Positions 47,301-59,061 are shown, counted from the stretch's first letter. The stretch is 64,000 nucleotides of DNA from Stenogyne calaminthoides (GCA_037126765.1 JBBCBC010000009.1:27984870-28048869); one strand, 5' to 3'. Numbers and translations: made by a program. Notes: a model not told the origin generated them from the sequence alone.

Positions 47301-49473
47301 AAATCAGATAGGCAGGCTTCTCAAGTTGAGAGCTCGCCAGAGCAATCTTAGGGAGGAGAAAGGGACGAAAGATCTCCATCACCTCAATCTCGCGCTAATT
47401 CACCACTCAGGATTCTGACTGCTGAGCATGTCTCTCCTTCTCCTTCACCTGCTCACGAACCTGAAAGTTCACCTTTTCGCGAACTAGTAAGATCACCTGT
47501 TGCAGAACCAGCTGCACGAGCTGCTACAGAACCTGCTGCAGAACCTCTACAGATTCAGCCAATCAGTCAACAACCAGCTACTCAGCCCCCACCAGAACCC
47601 TCTACATCTCATCAACCTGAACCTGGTCGATCTGAACAGTTGATTCCTGAGTCAAGATCGTCCAAGACCATCACAGGAAAAATGGCCAGAATGAGAATCG
47701 AACACAAAATTGATGAGTTGTACCCAGAGTTGGAAGCTCATCCAGTTATTCGGGAAGAAGTGTGGAGATCCTGACTTGGAAAGATCTCTGTTTAAAGAAC
47801 TTCTCAGATTTTATGATCATTATTGAACAAATGGGGGGTGCTGATGCGTTAGCAGATTTTGATTTCGACATGAAGAAATCTTTCCAGTTGGATCACCAAA
47901 TTTAATCGATAATCGCTGCAGAGAGGCGATCAAAGTTCTGATCCACAGAAAGTTGGGAATAACTGAACAAGTTGAACTGGAGACTGGTGAAGAAACTCCT
48001 AAGAAAGATGATCCAATGAAGGGTGTAGGAGCTGCTTATGATAGTGGACCTGGTGCTGCAGTTCATGACCAACCACTGGAGGCACAAACAACTGGAACTG
48101 ATCAGGTGATACAAAATATTCCTGCAACACACATCACCACTGATCAGCTCAGGGAAATCAGATCTTATTTTAAAGATCTTCTGAAAGAAGAAATTGAGGG
48201 TGTGTTGGCTGATGAAGTTAGCAACACAATAGCTGATCAGAGGCAGGCGGGCCTCAGAAAAATACAGGATCAAAGGGAAATTGCTATTTCCCAGATTGAA
48301 GCAATCAAAGATCAATTCTCTCAAACCGTGACCAACCTGACTACTGAATTTAAGAAGACTGTTGACGAAAAGTTAGTTCAGGTTGATCAACAACAAGTTT
48401 CTCTTCTGATGGTCACTGAAAAGCTTGAAATGACTGAAGAAAAACTTAACAAACTCATTCTTACTCTCTCCACTGCCGTAGAATCTGTCAAGTCTGAGCT
48501 GATCTCAAAGATTCAAAATCTATCTACTCAAGCTCAAGGTTTATCTGTTGCTGATCTAAACAAAGCCATATCAGTCAGCTTTGGATCTCTGACTTCCCAC
48601 CTCAATACTCTTTTTGATCAAACCAAAAAGGGGGAAGGACAGGTTGAGAAACCAACTTACTTCATCAAGACAACAGAAGAACTGATTCAGACAGTTGAAT
48701 CCTATGGCCAGAGACTAGACCATCTGGATCTATTTACAAATGAAGTTTCTCATAAGATGGAAAAGTCTAAGGCAAGGAAGATAGCTGCAGGAGCTGGTAC
48801 TTCAAGAGCTGAACCTGCCACTCAGACTAAGAGAGTCATGAGAAACACAGCAAGCCAAATACAGGCTAATAAAGAACTAGCAGAGAGACTCTCCAAGGAA
48901 CAGATAGTTGAAGAAGCTCGAATAAGTGAAGAAGAGAGGAGGGCAGAAAAAATGGCAGAGGCAGAAGGCCTGAAAAAGAAATACAGATCGAGGGTGAAGA
49001 AGTGACAAGCCGGAAAATCTGGAGCAGAACCTCAGTTGCCAGCAAAAGTTGATGATATTATTCCTAAAACTGCTGCTCATGCTGATAAGTTCGAGGAATG
49101 GAACAAGATCAGAGGTGAATGACTCCTGGATGCATTTGTTCTGGACTTAGTGCCAAAAGAAGAATCACCAGATGGGGAATTTCTCAACTGGTTGGAGAAC
49201 AAGCATCCAGATTTTCTGAAGTATCTGGAGAATGAGGCCAGAAAGATAAACGTGAGAATATCACATCAAGATTATGATGTGATGGACTATAATAAGAAGG
49301 CGGATGACTCATTCGACATATTGGCATTTGAAAGATTCTACTTTGACATCTTGAGCAAATCGCACATAACTGATCCACAGCAGATCAATGATGTCAAATG
49401 GAAATTATATCGGATCTTCAACGCTCCTCAAGATCAGTGGGAAATGCTATTGGGATATGTTCCAAGAGTTTGA
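44362..49473 (+). pseudogene. Long post-pol ORF of copia B, about 1,050 codons, interrupted
   Basis: ATG 44,362 opens MATYGLGKIMCNYADLAHR. The solo LTR at 44,656-46,602 splits the reading, which resumes with RLFNLPKGKISP. Regions in order: a helical N-terminal domain with KRKYRLLFYILSKTI, resembling the putative plant transposon protein domain of large retroelements; a Lys/Glu basic-acidic stretch (47,090-47,340); a Pro/Ser/Glu-rich segment (47,352-47,650); a coiled-coil region (47,953-49,005) ending in Lys/Arg; and a C-terminal domain (49,150-49,473). Stops: TAG 44,545, 46,899 and 47,349; TGA 47,772, 49,003 and near 49,120; frameshifts near 47,770 and 47,890. No signal peptide or membrane segment is visible, so an env-like label is not supported. 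Confidence 0.7.
44656..46602 (+). mobile_element. Solo LTR of an element-A relative inside the post-pol ORF
   Basis: 1,947 bp from TGTTGGGATT to CCCCAACA. Flanks CTCGT (44,651-44,655) and CTCGG (46,603-46,607) are a 5-bp duplication with one change. Removing one copy restores the local reading frame around Thr-Arg-Leu. TATAAATA lies at 46,097-46,104. It matches the 9,523-11,188 LTR over most of its length but carries about 300 bp of extra, partly repeated sequence (45,650-46,250). Confidence 0.9.
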
Positions 49474-49675
49474 AGAATCAGAAGACTTCTTAGGATCAGC
49501 TGAACGTTAAACTACAAACTTTTCTGATGTAACTTGTAAACGATAAATCAGTTAAATGAAAAGTTTATTTTTTTACTGATCCTAAGACAAAATCTCATTG
49601 TCTTCTGATTATTTGTTCTCTACTGTTTTATTTTTATCAACTGTTGTTGGTTTCTCAAAGTGTTTTGGTTTCATC
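49474..49675 (+). other. 3' untranslated stretch of element B
   Basis: About 200 bp between the end of the post-pol ORF and the purine tract, T-rich with GATCAG words. No ORF. Confidence 0.55.
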
Positions 49676-49689
49676 AAAAAGCGGGAAAT
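49676..49689 (+). promoter_or_regulatory. Polypurine tract of copia element B
   Basis: AAAAAGCGGGAAAT abuts the 3' LTR start at 49,690. Confidence 0.82.
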
Positions 49690-51165
49690 TGTTGGGAAAT
49701 TTAGAGTTTTGATGAAAGTTCCGAAACACATGTAATAGGACCAGTCAGACCTGTTAGTTGACTGATGCTTTTAAATACATGTTATAAGATGACCAGTTGT
49801 TAATTATTGTATAGAACAACTGATGTATAAGATAGGTCACATATTGAGGGGGAACTCAATATGTATAGGTCAGGTCCGGAGATCAGAAGACAAGAAAAGG
49901 TCAGAAGATCAGACGAGCAGATATTCAGATGATCAGGTGAAGACAATGAAGATCAAGTAATGAAGACCTGAAGATCAGATGACTACCAGAAGATCAGAAG
50001 AACTGAGGACCAGAAGACCTGCATCAGCCGAGTCTGCTAGTTGAGCTAAGACAACTGGCACCAGAAGACTCAATCAGGTAGATTGATTAGTTTAATCTGA
50101 TCAGGTCATATTACATCAGGTATCAACTGATGTTTCACAAGTCATAAGTTGTTAATCTGAACAAGAAGAATGTCAACTTTAGTTGGTGAACAAACACTGA
50201 AATGTTGTACTTGTTAACCAATGGAAGCAAGACACGTATGAACGGAGCTGACAATACGGGATTTGGTGCTGCTTAGTCAAACGGCTAGAAAGGACAACTA
50301 TTCACGCTTTTGGCCATGCCGTCCCTAAAGCACGTCACATCAAATCCTGCATATCTACCAAATATAGCCAAGAATTCAAATTGCTCTACAACGGCTCTTT
50401 GATTTCAAGGTCATACTATAAAGATGATTTCCGCACGAAGAACACAAACTTGAAGATTATTTCTAAGTGTTCATCCCATTGTTCTTAGCATAGAAATCTC
50501 ATCCTTTTGCTTTTAGGCTACACAAATACTAGGATAGATTTCCAGTTGGAACAAACAACAAATCTTACCCAAACCCAAAGTTATGTTAAGTTTGTTTAGC
50601 AAGATTTCAGACTAGGGTTTCTAGTTCTGATTTCTGGGATCGGTTGAGTGAGAACTCTATAAATATATGTTGGTTGTAATGTGTTGGACTAACACAATAA
50701 ACTAAGTCCAAGTCGGTTAAGTTGGTGCCCCTTGTGATAGGGAAGACTGGACGTAGGACTGGTTGTCCGAACCACTATAAATCTTGTGTGCATTTATCTG
50801 ATCTTAACTGCTTTACACTATCGCACACTACGTTGATTAAATCATACATACATATTTAGGATGGGTTATAAACTAAGCAACCGATCGATTGACTCCTTGG
50901 TCAGCTGATTGAAAAGAGACTCGAGAATCTGTTTTGTTAAAACTGGTTTTTCACACGGGTATAAACTAGCTTCCGCGACAATCGCTTAAACCGATAGACA
51001 CCGAATCGATCAGCCATCGAGCGATCAAGAAGTTGATATCGATCCATCTTGACTCACTCTCGCTTCGATCGGAAACACCTTTCCGATCCATCCGAAAAGT
51101 TTTTTAAGTCTATTCACCCCTCCCCTCTAGACTTCTGCCCTCACGAAACCCGTTCGGGACCTACA
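49690..51165 (+). repeat. 3' LTR of copia element B, lacking its TATA region
   Basis: 1,476 bp. Compared with the 5' LTR it lacks about 54 bp at 50,412/50,413, exactly the stretch with the TATA box and its downstream start region. The deletion ends share a short TC. A second difference cluster lies at about 50,860-51,100, where CTGATC-type words of the 5' LTR read CGATC here. It ends CCTACA before the TAAAG duplication. Confidence 0.93.
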
Positions 51166-51170
51166 TAAAG

Positions 51171-52122
51171 AATTTAATATTTCATCAAATTGGCTGCAAC
51201 ATCTTGATGTTGATCTTCATAAATTTCAATAATGTTTACAATATTATCAATAGTTTCGCGAGATGGTCTAGCCAACACTAATTTAATAATAATGAATTAA
51301 AATTAAATAATGGATAAATTAAATAATATTGAAAGAATGTATTAGGTATTTATTAACAAAAATAAAATTTATACTTTGATAAGAAAATTCACGATCCTAG
51401 TGGGTTGAACAATAATTTGCAAAGTAAGGGTCATGAAAAAAGTACTAACACAATAAAAAAGTATAGTAAAACGTGTATAACTATTTAGATCCAATACTTT
51501 GTAAAATATTTTTAAATCACAATCAATCAACCAAGAGTCACGATATTTTTTTAATTGTGCAATGCAATTTTCTATGTACTTCGTTGTTAAAATACATTGC
51601 TCGGGAAATATATTATCAAATACACTTGTCAATGTATATGAAATTATAGCAAACAAAACAAAACTTATAAATAAAAATAAATTCATAAAAAAAATATTCA
51701 ATAAAAAAATACATATATTGATCATTTGATAAATGAAAAAAAAATATAACTTACTATATGATTCCCAAAGTCAGCAAAAAACTCAAGAATGGTATCATAT
51801 GTGTAAGTAACCATTTACAATATAACTAATTTTAATATGATTACATTAACATCCTTCAATTCTTTGGAGATCATCCTAAATCTATTGAATGCCATTTTAG
51901 GACATGACTGGAAATACTCAAGCCGATCGATATCTTCTTATTGAGAAACTTTTTCTTCGTACATCTGTAAAAAAGTAAATTACAGTATAAATTCAATTTA
52001 AAATAAATTATAAAAATAAAACGTACATATACTTCGGAAATTGATCCATCGAAACAATGTAGACTACAAATACAAATAAAGAATTCAATGTAGACTACAA
52101 ATAAGGAATGAATAAAATACAA
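51171..52122 (-). pseudogene. Exon-like fragments of an unidentified protein in Helitron 2
   Basis: On the minus strand, short segments look like protein exons separated by AT-rich gaps. These are SLHCFDGSISEVY (near 52,060-52,025), EYFQSCPKMAFNRFRMISKE (near 51,925-51,865, with a stop just upstream), TYTYDTILEFFADFGNHIVS (near 51,812-51,750), and VLARPSRETIDNIVNIIEIY to a stop (near 51,280-51,173). The last exon ends close to the copia insertion. I do not recognise the protein. Capture of a plant gene by the Helitron is the simplest explanation; chance cannot be excluded for the shortest pieces. Confidence 0.45.
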
Positions 52123-52668
52123 ATTATGAAATCAGTGAAGTTAATGAATACATACAAATAGTATATTTTCAATCAAAATAAGAATCAAAAGGATTAATGT
52201 ATGTAGTCCAGATTTATATTTCGATAAATCATTTGTGCATGCGAGTTAATATATACATAGATACAGATCTATAATTCATGAAAGTGAATAAAACATGAGA
52301 AAAAAAAGATGATCAAATGATGACAAAAAAGAAGAAACCAAAGAAAAGAAAAAATCTAAAAGCAAAACTCACCAGCAAAACAATGGGATGAAACCATGAC
52401 TAAAGATGTGATCCTTAAATACTATCATTTGATTTGTAGAATGTCAATAATTCCATAAAATGAGACGTTTTTTTATGGTGACGAAAAGAATTATTTGTGC
52501 AATTAGGAGTGATTTGAGGTGCATTAAATGTTAGAGTTAAATATATATTCTATTTATATAGTTATCTAAATGAATGACCAAGATCATCATCAAGATCTGA
52601 TCAACGGCCCAGGAAAAAAGGCGAGAAACTATAATAGAAAGGTTGTATGTGTATTATATAGTTATAGA
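51171..52668 (-). mobile_element. Helitron 2, 5' part only
   Basis: The minus strand begins TCTATAACTATATAATAC (complement of 52,651-52,668), identical over 18 bases to the Helitron 1 start and also preceded by A. Copia B cuts it at 51,166. No matching 3' end was found between here and Helitron 1, unless the two share one. Confidence 0.6.
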
Positions 52669-52924
52669 TTATATTATTTTATTTATTAAACAATAGTTTT
52701 AACCGTAATAAATTGGTGTTTAATTCATATCGTCACTCAATTACTTCAAACAAAATATGAGTAATCATGTTTCTTATTCTATCATTATATTTTGGCTTTA
52801 TTTTTATCAACCGTATTGTAATATTCGGGCTTCCCCAGAGTGGCTGTGTCTTGAAAATTAATTACACGAGTAGCATAAGGAACAATATCTTATTCTCATT
52901 GTTGAAGAATTAATATAAATGAAT
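52669..52924. other. Spacer between Helitron 2 and the CACTA element
   Basis: About 255 bp without ORF or repeat that I recognise. Confidence 0.5.
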
Positions 52925-53603
52925 TAACACTACAAAAAACTCGTTGTTTAGCAATGGTTCCACCAACAGTCGCTAATAGCGACGGTTTCAGCAACATCAA
53001 CAATGATGGTCAAAGTGTCAAATTCAACGCGTTTAGCGACGGATTGATAAACCTTTGCTAATTAACGACGGTTAATCTAATTTAGCAACGAATTTGCGAC
53101 GCTTTGCCCGAATCGGATTAAAACTAGTTGGTTTAGCGACGACTTTAGCGATGGAATAAACCGTCGCTAAAGTCCGCGCAGAAACCGAGCGTTTTTGACC
53201 GTTGGGTAACATTAATAAAGACCTGGGCCCCATGTTGTCGAGTGAATTAGAGATGATTTTTAGAAATCCATCGCTAATTTAATTATTATAAAAAGGTGGC
53301 CGCGGAATCTCATTCGATCCGCCCTGATTTCAATCTACGCGTCGTCAAAGAGAAATGATCCAACCCGGTTTTCAATTAATATAAAGGTACACTTTTTTTT
53401 TCGTTTTATCTATATATTTATAAATAATTGTAATTTTTTAATTACTTTATAAATTTTTAATATTTTATTTAGATGAATCATCAAGCTGGCACAGGTGTCG
53501 TTCCACTCTGTCTGCCTATCCATATCTCAAACAGACATTAATTTATTTTTTTAATATATTATATATTTGTTTTAATATTAAAAAATATTTATTTAATATT
53601 TCA

Positions 53604-54026
53604 GTATTGTGCCCGGTCACAAGGCTTCCCAAATAATTAAAAATTCTATTTTGATGGTTGGGATTGCGGTGAACGCTCACCGATGGAAATATGTGCCAGC
53701 GGAACGACGTCAGACTTATTTCGATCAGTTCACGGTAAAATTATTTAATTTATAATTAATTTTATTCTTATTTATATTAATTAATTGATCAAATTAAATT
53801 AATAAGTTGTATTATAAATGAAATATAGGAACGTACGGTGTGGAGTCCCGATGTTTCGACCGAGGAAGTCTAGAAAGCATTCAACAAAATGGCTCAGAAA
53901 CAATACAAAGATCAGATGCACAGGTGGCGTCAAGCATGGAAGGAAGACGTGTTGGACTCATCGGACGTAGTAGGTGAAGATGTATGGGCGTCGCTTGTTG
54001 CAGCTTGGAGACAAGAGTCATTTTAA
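53604..54026 (+). pseudogene. Ptta/En-Spm plant transposase fragment in the CACTA element
   Basis: Two exon-like pieces. The first (about 53,604-53,730) reads VPGHKASQIIKNSILMVGIAVNAHRWKYV and ends at a donor-like G|GTAAAA. The second (about 53,829-54,026) has TVWSPDVSTEEV, a TAG, then KAFNKMAQKQYKDQMHRWRQ and a final TAA at 54,024-54,026. The pattern matches the Ptta/En/Spm domain (TNPA-like DNA-binding partner). It lies ahead of the TNP2 transposase. Confidence 0.6.
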
Positions 54027-54234
54027 TCTTTTTGCTTATTGCATGATTGAATTTTTTTAATTTTATTTGTTTTATGTAGAACAATTTTAATTTCTGTTTT
54101 TTTTAATTAATTTAATTTTTGTTTTTTGTTGAACAATGCTTAGAATTTTGTTAAATAATTTTCAATTCGATTGTTTAGGGTATTAGAATTAAATTGAATT
54201 GTACTATCGCTAAACCTAGTTTAGGGGTTTTGAG

Positions 54235-54281
54235 GGTTTAGGGTTTGGGGGTTTAGGTTTACAACCCCCAAACCCTAAACC
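54235..54281. repeat. Perfect 19-bp inverted repeat of telomere-like sequence
   Basis: GGTTTAGGGTTTGGGGGTT (54,235-54,253) and its exact reverse complement (54,263-54,281) are separated by 9 bp. The arms contain TTTAGGG units. Confidence 0.9.
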
Positions 54282-54289
54282 TTTGAATT

Positions 54290-54505
54290 CCTTAAATTGG
54301 GTTTAGTGACGGTTTTAGTGACAAAACTGTCGCTAAAACCGTTGCTAACTGGATTTTGTGATGGATTTCCGACGATATTAGCGACAGATTTTAATTAATC
54401 GTCGCTAATTCCATCGAAACTAGCGATAGTTATTCCATCGCTAAAGCCATCACAAAATAGCGATGGTTTTTAAAATCGTCCCTGAAACCGTCACTATATT
54501 TCTGT
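54290..54505. repeat. Internal block of CACTA subterminal repeats
   Basis: Repeated GTTTAGTGACGG, TGTCGCTAAAACCG, TCGTCGCTAAT and GCGATGG words, just like the element ends, but located 1.4 kb inside. The block closes with CCGTCACTATATTTCTGTA, a degenerate version of the true right terminus. Confidence 0.7.
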
Positions 54506-54907
54506 AAAAAAAACCAACAATTTTTTTTTACACAAAATAGTCGAACCAACTCAATTTTTTCCAAAAAACAACACCAAAATTTGTGTAGAAAGAGGCGAAG
54601 ATTGTTTTTGAAGTGCATATTGGTACCGGAAGCATTTCACAATCGAGGACGATTTCACCGTACGTTTTCACATTTCTACTGTTTAAATATATATAGTGTA
54701 ATGTATATAATTGATAAGTTTGTTTTTTATTTGATGTTGATATATGTTGTGTAGGAAGGTTATGTTAAATGAATGTTGTCATAGATAATTATTTGGTGGA
54801 TTTGTTTGATGTTATTTGATAGAAGAATATATTTGGATATTTACATATACAGACAAAACTCTATCAATTTTTTTGTAGAATTAACATGTTGATATGATGT
54901 GAAACAG

Positions 54908-57900
54908 ATGCAATATCTGAATCGTCAGTGGATGTATTCGACTCCTCGACTTATTAACGGATGTATGAATACGGAGTTCATGAATGAAGTTAATAACTTC
55001 CTTTACTTTGCAACTAATCATGGTGCAGCATAATCAGAAGGTCGTATAAGATGTCTGTGTAATGTAAAAAAGTGTCAGAACAAATCATACAGAACCATTG
55101 TCGATGTTCAAACACATATCATCGTAAATGGTTTTATTCCTTATTACTACAATTGGACACGTCATGGTGAAGATCGATATAATGTTGATTTCAATGATCT
55201 TGAAGAGTATTATAATGCTTATAATGAGACACACGATGATCCTGGAGTACAGTTCGAGACACCTGCAGTGGATACACCAGATATGTATCATATGATGATC
55301 ATGGAAGCTGGTGAATTTCAAGATGAGGCTTATATAGAGGAGGAACCAAATGAGGAAACATCTAAGTTTTACAAAATACTCAAAGCAGTTGATGAAGATC
55401 TGTATAATGCATGTCAAACTCACTCTTTGTTGTCATTCAATGCTCGACTCATAACTATCATGGCTGATAACAAACTTTCTCAAAGAGCCTATAATCAGAT
55501 TAGTAGGTTGTTCAATGAGGGTTGTCCTCTCGGTAATAAGGTGTCTATACAGAATATCAAGCCAAGAATTTGTTGAAGAGTATGGGTCTACCAGTTGAGA
55601 GTATTGATTGTTGTATCAATAACTGCATGTTATTCTGGGGTAATGAAGAAGACACAAAGTTAGATAAGTGCAGATTTTGTGGGCACTCTCGGTACAAATT
55701 ATCGCGTCGGAACTGGACTAGCGGTCGAGGGAAGCAGAATAAGAAGAAGAAAGTGGCAAATAAAAAGATGTATTGCCTCTCTATCATTCCTCGTCTTCAG
55801 AGATTGTATCAATCTAGTGCCACAACCAAAGATATGACATGGCATCATACAGAGTCATCTGATCCTAATTCCGGAGAGATGAGACACCCTGCTAACTCGA
55901 TGACCTGAAAACATCTTGACGAGGTGCTTCCTATTTTTTCAAAAGAACCTAGAAACGTTCCGTTAGGTATCAGCACTGATGGTTTTTGTCCATTTGGAAT
56001 GCACGGTAAGCAGTATTCGTTATGGCCGATTATATTGACTCCTTATAATCTACTTCCGTGGATGTGCATGAAGCTCCAAACGATGTTTCTCACGGTATTG
56101 GTATGGGCCCAAAGAATCCAAAGGACAAACTAGATGTTTTTCTTCAGCCTCTGATGAGAGACTTGATACATCTATGGGAGAATGGAGTGCTGACATGCGA
56201 TGTATCGAGAAAGCAAAACTTCACGATGAGGGTTGTCATGCTGTGGACGATCAACAACTACCCTGCGTACTCTATGTTGTCAGGGTGGAGGATAGCTGGG
56301 AAACAAGCATGTCCTTACTGCATGGAAGATTCTGACGCTTTCAGTCTCCCGCTTAGTAGAAAAGTTTCATGGTTTGACAACCATAGAAAGTTTTTACCAG
56401 AAGATCATCATTTTTGAAAAAATAAAAAGGATTTCACCAAGAACAAAGTCGTTATAAAAACCGGCCTGAAAAAGAGATCATGTATTTTTTATATTAGTTA
56501 TTTTTAATTATTAATATATTTCTATCTACATATGACAAATTAATTAACTAATTAAATTGACATATATCTCTTTGCATTCATGCAGGTAGAGGGTTGTTAA
56601 ATGAAATTAATCGGAAGGGATTGAGGAAAACAACGGAAGAATATGTTGAGGAGCATAATAAAATGGTACCGGGTGGTTGGAAGAAGAAGAACATTTTCTG
56701 GGACTTGCCCTACTGGATCTCACTTTTGATTCGGCACAACTGATGTGATGCACATTAAAAAGAATGTGTTTGATAACTTGTTCCACACAATCTTGAATAC
56801 AGAGGGCAAGACAAAAGACACTTCAAAGTCACGTGATGAGTTGAACGAGATATGCAAATGTGATCACCTGAAGAGGGATGAGAGTACATGAAGATATCCC
56901 CAAGCCAATTACACACTTGTTAAGAAACATAAAGTGACATTGTGTAATTGGATTGAAGAACTGAGATTTTCAGATGACTATGTCTCCAATCTGAGTCGTT
57001 GTGTAAACACATCAAACGGGAAGGTGTCAGGATAAAACCCGATTGTCCACGATTTTACGTATTTATGCAACGCATCTGGAGGGCGAGGGTTGCTATTCCC
57101 TGATTTAATGTCTACGTTACGGACGACATGGTCCGTTTGGAGAAAGACATTCTAGTTATTTTATGCAAGTTGGAGTGCATTTTCCCTCACATCTTTTTTG
57201 AATCGATGGAGCACTTACCGGTACAGTTAGCATATGAAGCCAAAATTACTGGTCCAGTACAATACATGTGGATGTATCCATTTGAGAGGCAAACCTTCAC
57301 TCCACATCTATTTATACAAATATATCTATTTTTATGTTTTGCTCTTATCAATTTTTTTATTATATATTTATAGGTATCTCCATAACTTGAAGCTCAATGC
57401 TAAACAGAAGGCAAAAGTTGAAGCATCAATTGTTAATGCCTACTTATGTGAGGAGGTTACAATATTTTGTTCTTACTATTTCGAGGACCATATTAGAATA
57501 AGGTTGATAAATGAGCCTCGTAATTACAACGGTAGAGGCACAGACAATGCTGCTAATGATATTGAGGGTAACTTGTCCGTGTTTAAGTTTCCAGGTCGAT
57601 GTATGAGAAAAAGTAATGAACGGCCCTGGTTAAACCGACAAGAGATTGAAGCTGCACATAAATATGTGTTATTCAATTGTGATGAAGTCCAACCATACAT
57701 TCAATAAGTATTTCATATACGTATCATTTAAATAAATAACATATTTATTATATAATATTTGATTAATAATATATTGCTTTCAATTAGGATCTATACTAAA
57801 GAGCTACACCGTAGACATCCAAACATCTCAGATGCACAAGTAGGTGAATATATTACTCTTGATTTTTCAGAGTGGTTCCAAAGCTATGTGAGTGTTATCT

Positions 57901-58600
57901 AACAACCATTTATTAATGAATTCATTATATGTTTAAAATTATATATATTTAACCTGAAACCGTGGCAAGGTTGGAATCAATAAATTGAGAACCCATTTAT
58001 AAGGGATCTCGGTAGAGGACCACTACGTCGGGTCAACACATACTCCGGATACTATGTAAACGGTTACAAATTTCATACGGTTGAGTATTCATCAACCAAA
58101 TCTATTACAAACAGTGGTGTTTGTTCAAGTGTGATTGGTATGATCCATCTGCTTCAGGAACAAGGATTCATCCCAAATACAAACTAGTCAATGTTCATAG
58201 AAGAAGAAAATATCCGGGGTATGATCCGTTTGTGTTTGTTGCTCAGGGTATACTACTGCACGTACCCAGATTCGAGAGCAAATAATGATTGGATGATTGT
58301 TTGCAAAGTAAAGGCGAGATCACTGGTGCAAGTTCCTAAAAAGACGTCAACGGACGCAACTGACAAACTCCATTCCAAATAGAACAAGTTGAGGCTCAAA
58401 CTGAGGTGCATATAGGAGATTTCAATCTTTTTGTGAACTTAACAACTGCAAATCTAGATTTGATAGAGATTGACAGCGGCGGGGAGGATAACGAGTATGA
58501 TGAAGATGAGGATGTGAATGAGAATGAAGATGGTGAGGAAGAGGACGACGACGAGGATGATGATAATACAGATGGGGGCAACGATGAGGACGACGAATAA
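54908..58600 (+). pseudogene. CACTA TNP2-type transposase with associated domains, broken
   Basis: Starts at ATG 54,908 after an acceptor-like CAG. Domains in order: transposase-associated N-terminal domain (RQWMYSTPRL, CLCNVKKCQNK; TAA near 55,031); TNP2 core (55,268-56,417) with CCINNCMLFWG, MRHPANSM, LGISTDGFCPFGMHG and ACPYCMED, frameshifted near 55,575 and 56,090; a badly decayed stretch (56,586-57,110); DUF4218-like (57,128-57,707) with CKLECIFPHIFFESMEHLPVQ; and a DUF4216-like part (57,790-58,380). The tail (58,406-58,600) is a run of Asp/Glu. It would cut and join the transposon ends in the nucleus. Introns are likely at 56,470-56,585 and near 57,710-57,787. Confidence 0.88.
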
Positions 58601-58616
58601 TAATTATATTGTCTTT

Positions 58617-59016
58617 CATTTTTAATATTTCACATTGACAATTATATTTGCATATTACAAATTATTTGACATTGTTTAACATAATTTATTTTTGGTAATT
58701 ATTCATTAAAAATACTATTTTAAAAGACTAAAATCATTTATTTATAATTTGTAAAGTAAAAAAAAATGAAGCCAAAATTTAAAGATTATTATATAGTTAA
58801 ATTAAAAAATGAAATTTAAAAATTTAAAAAAGTGTAAAAAAAACGAATTAAAAATAAATAAAAAAATACAAATTTAATATAATATAATTAAATTTAAATT
58901 TAAAAATAAAAAAATAAATTATTATATTAAAATGTAATTGAATCATTAAATAAGATAATTTAAATAAAGAATTTAAAAAAAAAAAAAAAATAATTTTTAG
59001 GACATATAGAATTAAT

Positions 59017-59061
<45 letters not shown>

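Larger units (their letters stand above)
34879..51165 (+). mobile_element. Copia element B, Sirevirus-like, full length with nested solo LTR
   Basis: 16.3 kb, or about 14.3 kb without the nested LTR. The perfect 5-bp duplication TAAAG occurs at 34,874-34,878 and 51,166-51,170. The order is LTR, tRNA-Met primer site, long gag with CCHC, pol with protease-integrase-RT-RNase H, about 2.2 kb non-coding, a long extra ORF, purine tract, LTR. The large size, extended gag and post-pol ORF fit the Sirevirus branch of Ty1/copia; that lineage call is by architecture, not by alignment. Confidence 0.92.

Noticed and set aside
44362..49473. Calling the post-pol ORF an envelope gene
   Set aside because: No signal peptide, transmembrane segment or fusion-like region can be seen; the layout is coiled coil and low complexity.
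58396..58619. Minus-strand poly-Ser/Pro and His/Arg-rich frames
   Set aside because: They are antisense to the Asp/Glu-rich tail of the CACTA transposase.
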